A DNA stretch of 53,091 bases from Ectocarpus siliculosus (Eukaryota; Sar; Phaeophyceae; Ectocarpales; Ectocarpaceae). Under the pieces are notes generated by a model. It made no database searches, was not told where the DNA came from, and saw only the letters and a list, made by a program, of their open reading frames with translations. Positions 51,607-53,091 of the stretch are shown here, piece after piece. Made by a program: the position numbers and the translations under genes. Every line of letters starts with the position of its first letter. Within the stretch, counting starts at the first letter, position 1. The DNA is taken from the NCBI GenBank assembly GCA_000310025.1, contig FN649740.1, positions 2,775,020 to 2,828,110 on the forward strand, in the 5' to 3' direction.

Positions 51607-51755
51607 GGGGAGATGTCCCTATATGCTGTCTGGGAAACCGTAGACACAGGTACTTTCTGACGCTATGAATTCATTGCTAATCTGTCTCTGACTCTTTTCT
51701 ATTATAGAGATGGATTCGTTGTGTCATACATTGTATTAAGAAAAAAAAAAAAACA
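51607..51755 (+). repeat. dispersed ~135-bp repeat with A-rich 3' end, copy 2
   Basis: Near-identical to 49155-49300. It begins at GGGGAGATGTCCC and ends ATTAAG followed by an A run. The flanks of the two copies differ, which defines the ends of the element. Confidence 0.75.
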
Positions 51756-51767
51756 AGTAATGACTGC

Positions 51768-51882
51768 TGTGGGTATACATATCTCGAATGGGCACTACTA
51801 CTGCTGTAGTCTTTCTGTGTGCGTATTTAATGACTGCTGTGGGTATATCTCGAATAGGTAGTCTTCCTGTGTGTGTATTTAT
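51768..51882 (+). repeat. two-copy tandem repeat, period about 60 bp
   Basis: TAATGACTGCTGTGGGTATA, then ATCTCGAAT, TAGTCTT and CTGTGTG.GTATTTA occur twice in succession. The second copy is shorter by about ten bases. Confidence 0.65.
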
Positions 51883-52175
51883 TTTTCCTCAAGCTATGCG
51901 TACGTAGTACGTAGTACGTACAAGTATTGCCATACGAACAGCTTTGTAGATTTGTAGTGCAGCAGATCCCAGGATCCCAGGAAGGAATCCCCTCCTCCTG
52001 ACACTTTCCTTCTCTGTATTTTGTCAGATGGTGTCTGCACAAGGTGGTCAACTAACTGCTGTCTTGGCCTGTTGTTTGTGCCCATGGGGGAGATATCGTT
52101 GTATAGCTGGTACTGCTGTAGTACAATACTGCTGTTGGGAACAGCAGTGCAACAGCGAGGGGTAGACTAAATGCG

Positions 52176-52350
52176 TCCGCACTTGTCGATGAGTCCAGTA
52201 TCCAGCCAGAGGTGGTTTCCCCCAATCCTTACGGTCAAGACGACTTCAACACGCCCCATCTTGAACGGGATACCGTTAAGGATGCGAGAGAACGCACGGG
52301 GATGCGATCGATTTTTTCTTCTATTTTTTCGTTGTTGAAAATTTTATCGC
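52176..52350 (+). repeat. dispersed repeat pair, member 2
   Basis: Counterpart of 51406-51550 (GTCGATGAGTCCAGT, GGTTTCCCCC, AGACGACTTCAACACGCCC, T-rich end). The two copies flank the second poly(A)-ended repeat. Confidence 0.45.
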
Positions 52351-52386
52351 ACGGGGTGCGATGTTGTTCCGGAAGTAGGTGGGTTA

Positions 52387-52414
52387 TTGTTGTTGTTGTT
52401 GTTGTTGTTGTTGT
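52387..52414. repeat. (TTG)n microsatellite
   Basis: Nine GTT/TTG units. Confidence 0.93.
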
Positions 52415-53091
52415 CTTCACATTAAAAACTTAAAAACCGTTCAATTCTCCACTCAGTGCCTTCTGGGTGTTGTATGGTTTTGGCTTTGCGTGTTTTACTT
52501 TTTGTTTTTTGGGGACCCAATTTTTCATAGTGTAGTGGTTTGGTCGGTGCAACGTGGTTTCTTCAGTTGTCAGCTGTGTGCGTTCACTCCAGAGAAACAC
52601 CATCCCTATTCAGCATACAGATGGAGATCGATTATCGGCAGGTGAAAATGCGATTGCGTTTTACACTTTCGTGTTTCGTACTGAGAGGGGTGCTACAGAA
52701 ACATGCGCATTGTACATGTTGACATGTTTTTAGATAGTAAGGGGTCCCCCTGGAGTGGGCTCACAGCAGTGTCACCCAAAGGGGCGATGCAAAAGATGAA
52801 AAGCAAAGAGGACCAGCCCACAGCTGGCTGCCAGCTGCCAGTTGTGATGTGGAGTTTTCCAAGCCCAACCCCACAGACTAGTCCTCTTAAATCTTTTCTC
52901 TTCAATTTTTGTGTCACGTCTCCGATGGGAAAAAATATAGTCTGGCATTTCCTGGGCTCTCAGCCACAGCAGCGGTTGTCAGCCCGGTCTCTCGTGCCCT
53001 GACTGCGCAGCATTTCGTAAACAGTTCCAATAAATTTCCTCTCAACCGATAGTCGTCGCCGCACTGCCCCCCCCCCCTCACCCCCCCTCAC

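Larger units (their letters stand above)
48413..53091. other. repeat-derived region without supported genes
   Basis: No exon with family resemblance or splice logic was found on either strand. The longest frames (plus 49045-49635; minus 50597-51460) cross the repeats described below and look non-coding. Short motifs recur here: ACTGATCATT at about 48113, 48849, 48870 and 48920, and TACTGCTGTAG at about 48622, 51798 and 52111. The sequence ends in a C-rich run. Confidence 0.45.

Overview
This is a piece of nuclear genome from a eukaryote with intron-rich genes. It is neither bacterial nor organellar. Every recognisable gene is split by GT-AG spliceosomal introns of about 350-1,100 bp, exons are 20-280 bp, coding DNA is GC-rich, and microsatellites are abundant ((AG)n, (CAG)n, (AAC)n, (CATA)n). 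Gene content, intron size and density fit a stramenopile, most likely a brown alga of the Ectocarpus type. That assignment is inference from gene structure and from what I remember of such genomes; no marker gene here proves it. There are two N gaps (12947-13046 and 31145-31367) and two stretches of unreliable homopolymer sequence (about 1-490 and 13047-13452).

Layout: (1) 1386-9373, minus: a secreted or Golgi GT14 (core-2/I-branching, 'xylosyltransferase') glycosyltransferase in at least ten exons. (2) 13580-19699, plus: the gamma subunit of translation initiation factor eIF2 in nine visible exons; the first ~70 residues, including the P-loop, fall in or near the first gap. (3) 21771-25465, minus: COP9 signalosome subunit 8 (CSN8), five exons, complete at 213 residues. 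(4) 25752-26982, plus: a complete 97-residue coiled-coil protein, divergent from CSN8 with 286 bp between the two start codons. (5) 31388-about 35477, minus: a large low-complexity protein of unknown function, 5' end not found. (6) 41720-46871, minus: a triose-phosphate-translocator-like (DMT/TPT family) membrane transporter in nine exons. About 26983-30990, 35480-41700 and 46900-53091 hold few or no convincing genes and much repeat-derived DNA.

The genes are unrelated housekeeping and metabolic genes, not a pathway or cluster. The most interesting material is non-coding. A ~95-100 bp unit is made of a GTGCG(TG)n tract, a short T-rich spacer, a conserved ~31-bp core and an ACGTCAGTC...GCGGTTGAAAACA tail. 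It occurs eleven times, always in the sense orientation where a host gene is known, and in four places it starts exactly at a splice donor, so the element appears to supply the 5' splice site. Other repeat-derived features are a second SINE-like family with a tRNA-type B box (four intronic copies), a ~185-bp MITE-like element with 15-bp inverted ends, a pair of near-identical ~135-bp poly(A)-ended repeats, and a cluster of TTGACG subterminal-type repeats. The eIF2 gamma gene also lacks the visible cysteines of its zinc-knuckle region.

Exon boundaries were read by eye from GT/AG sites, conserved reading phase and family resemblance; no transcript data were available.
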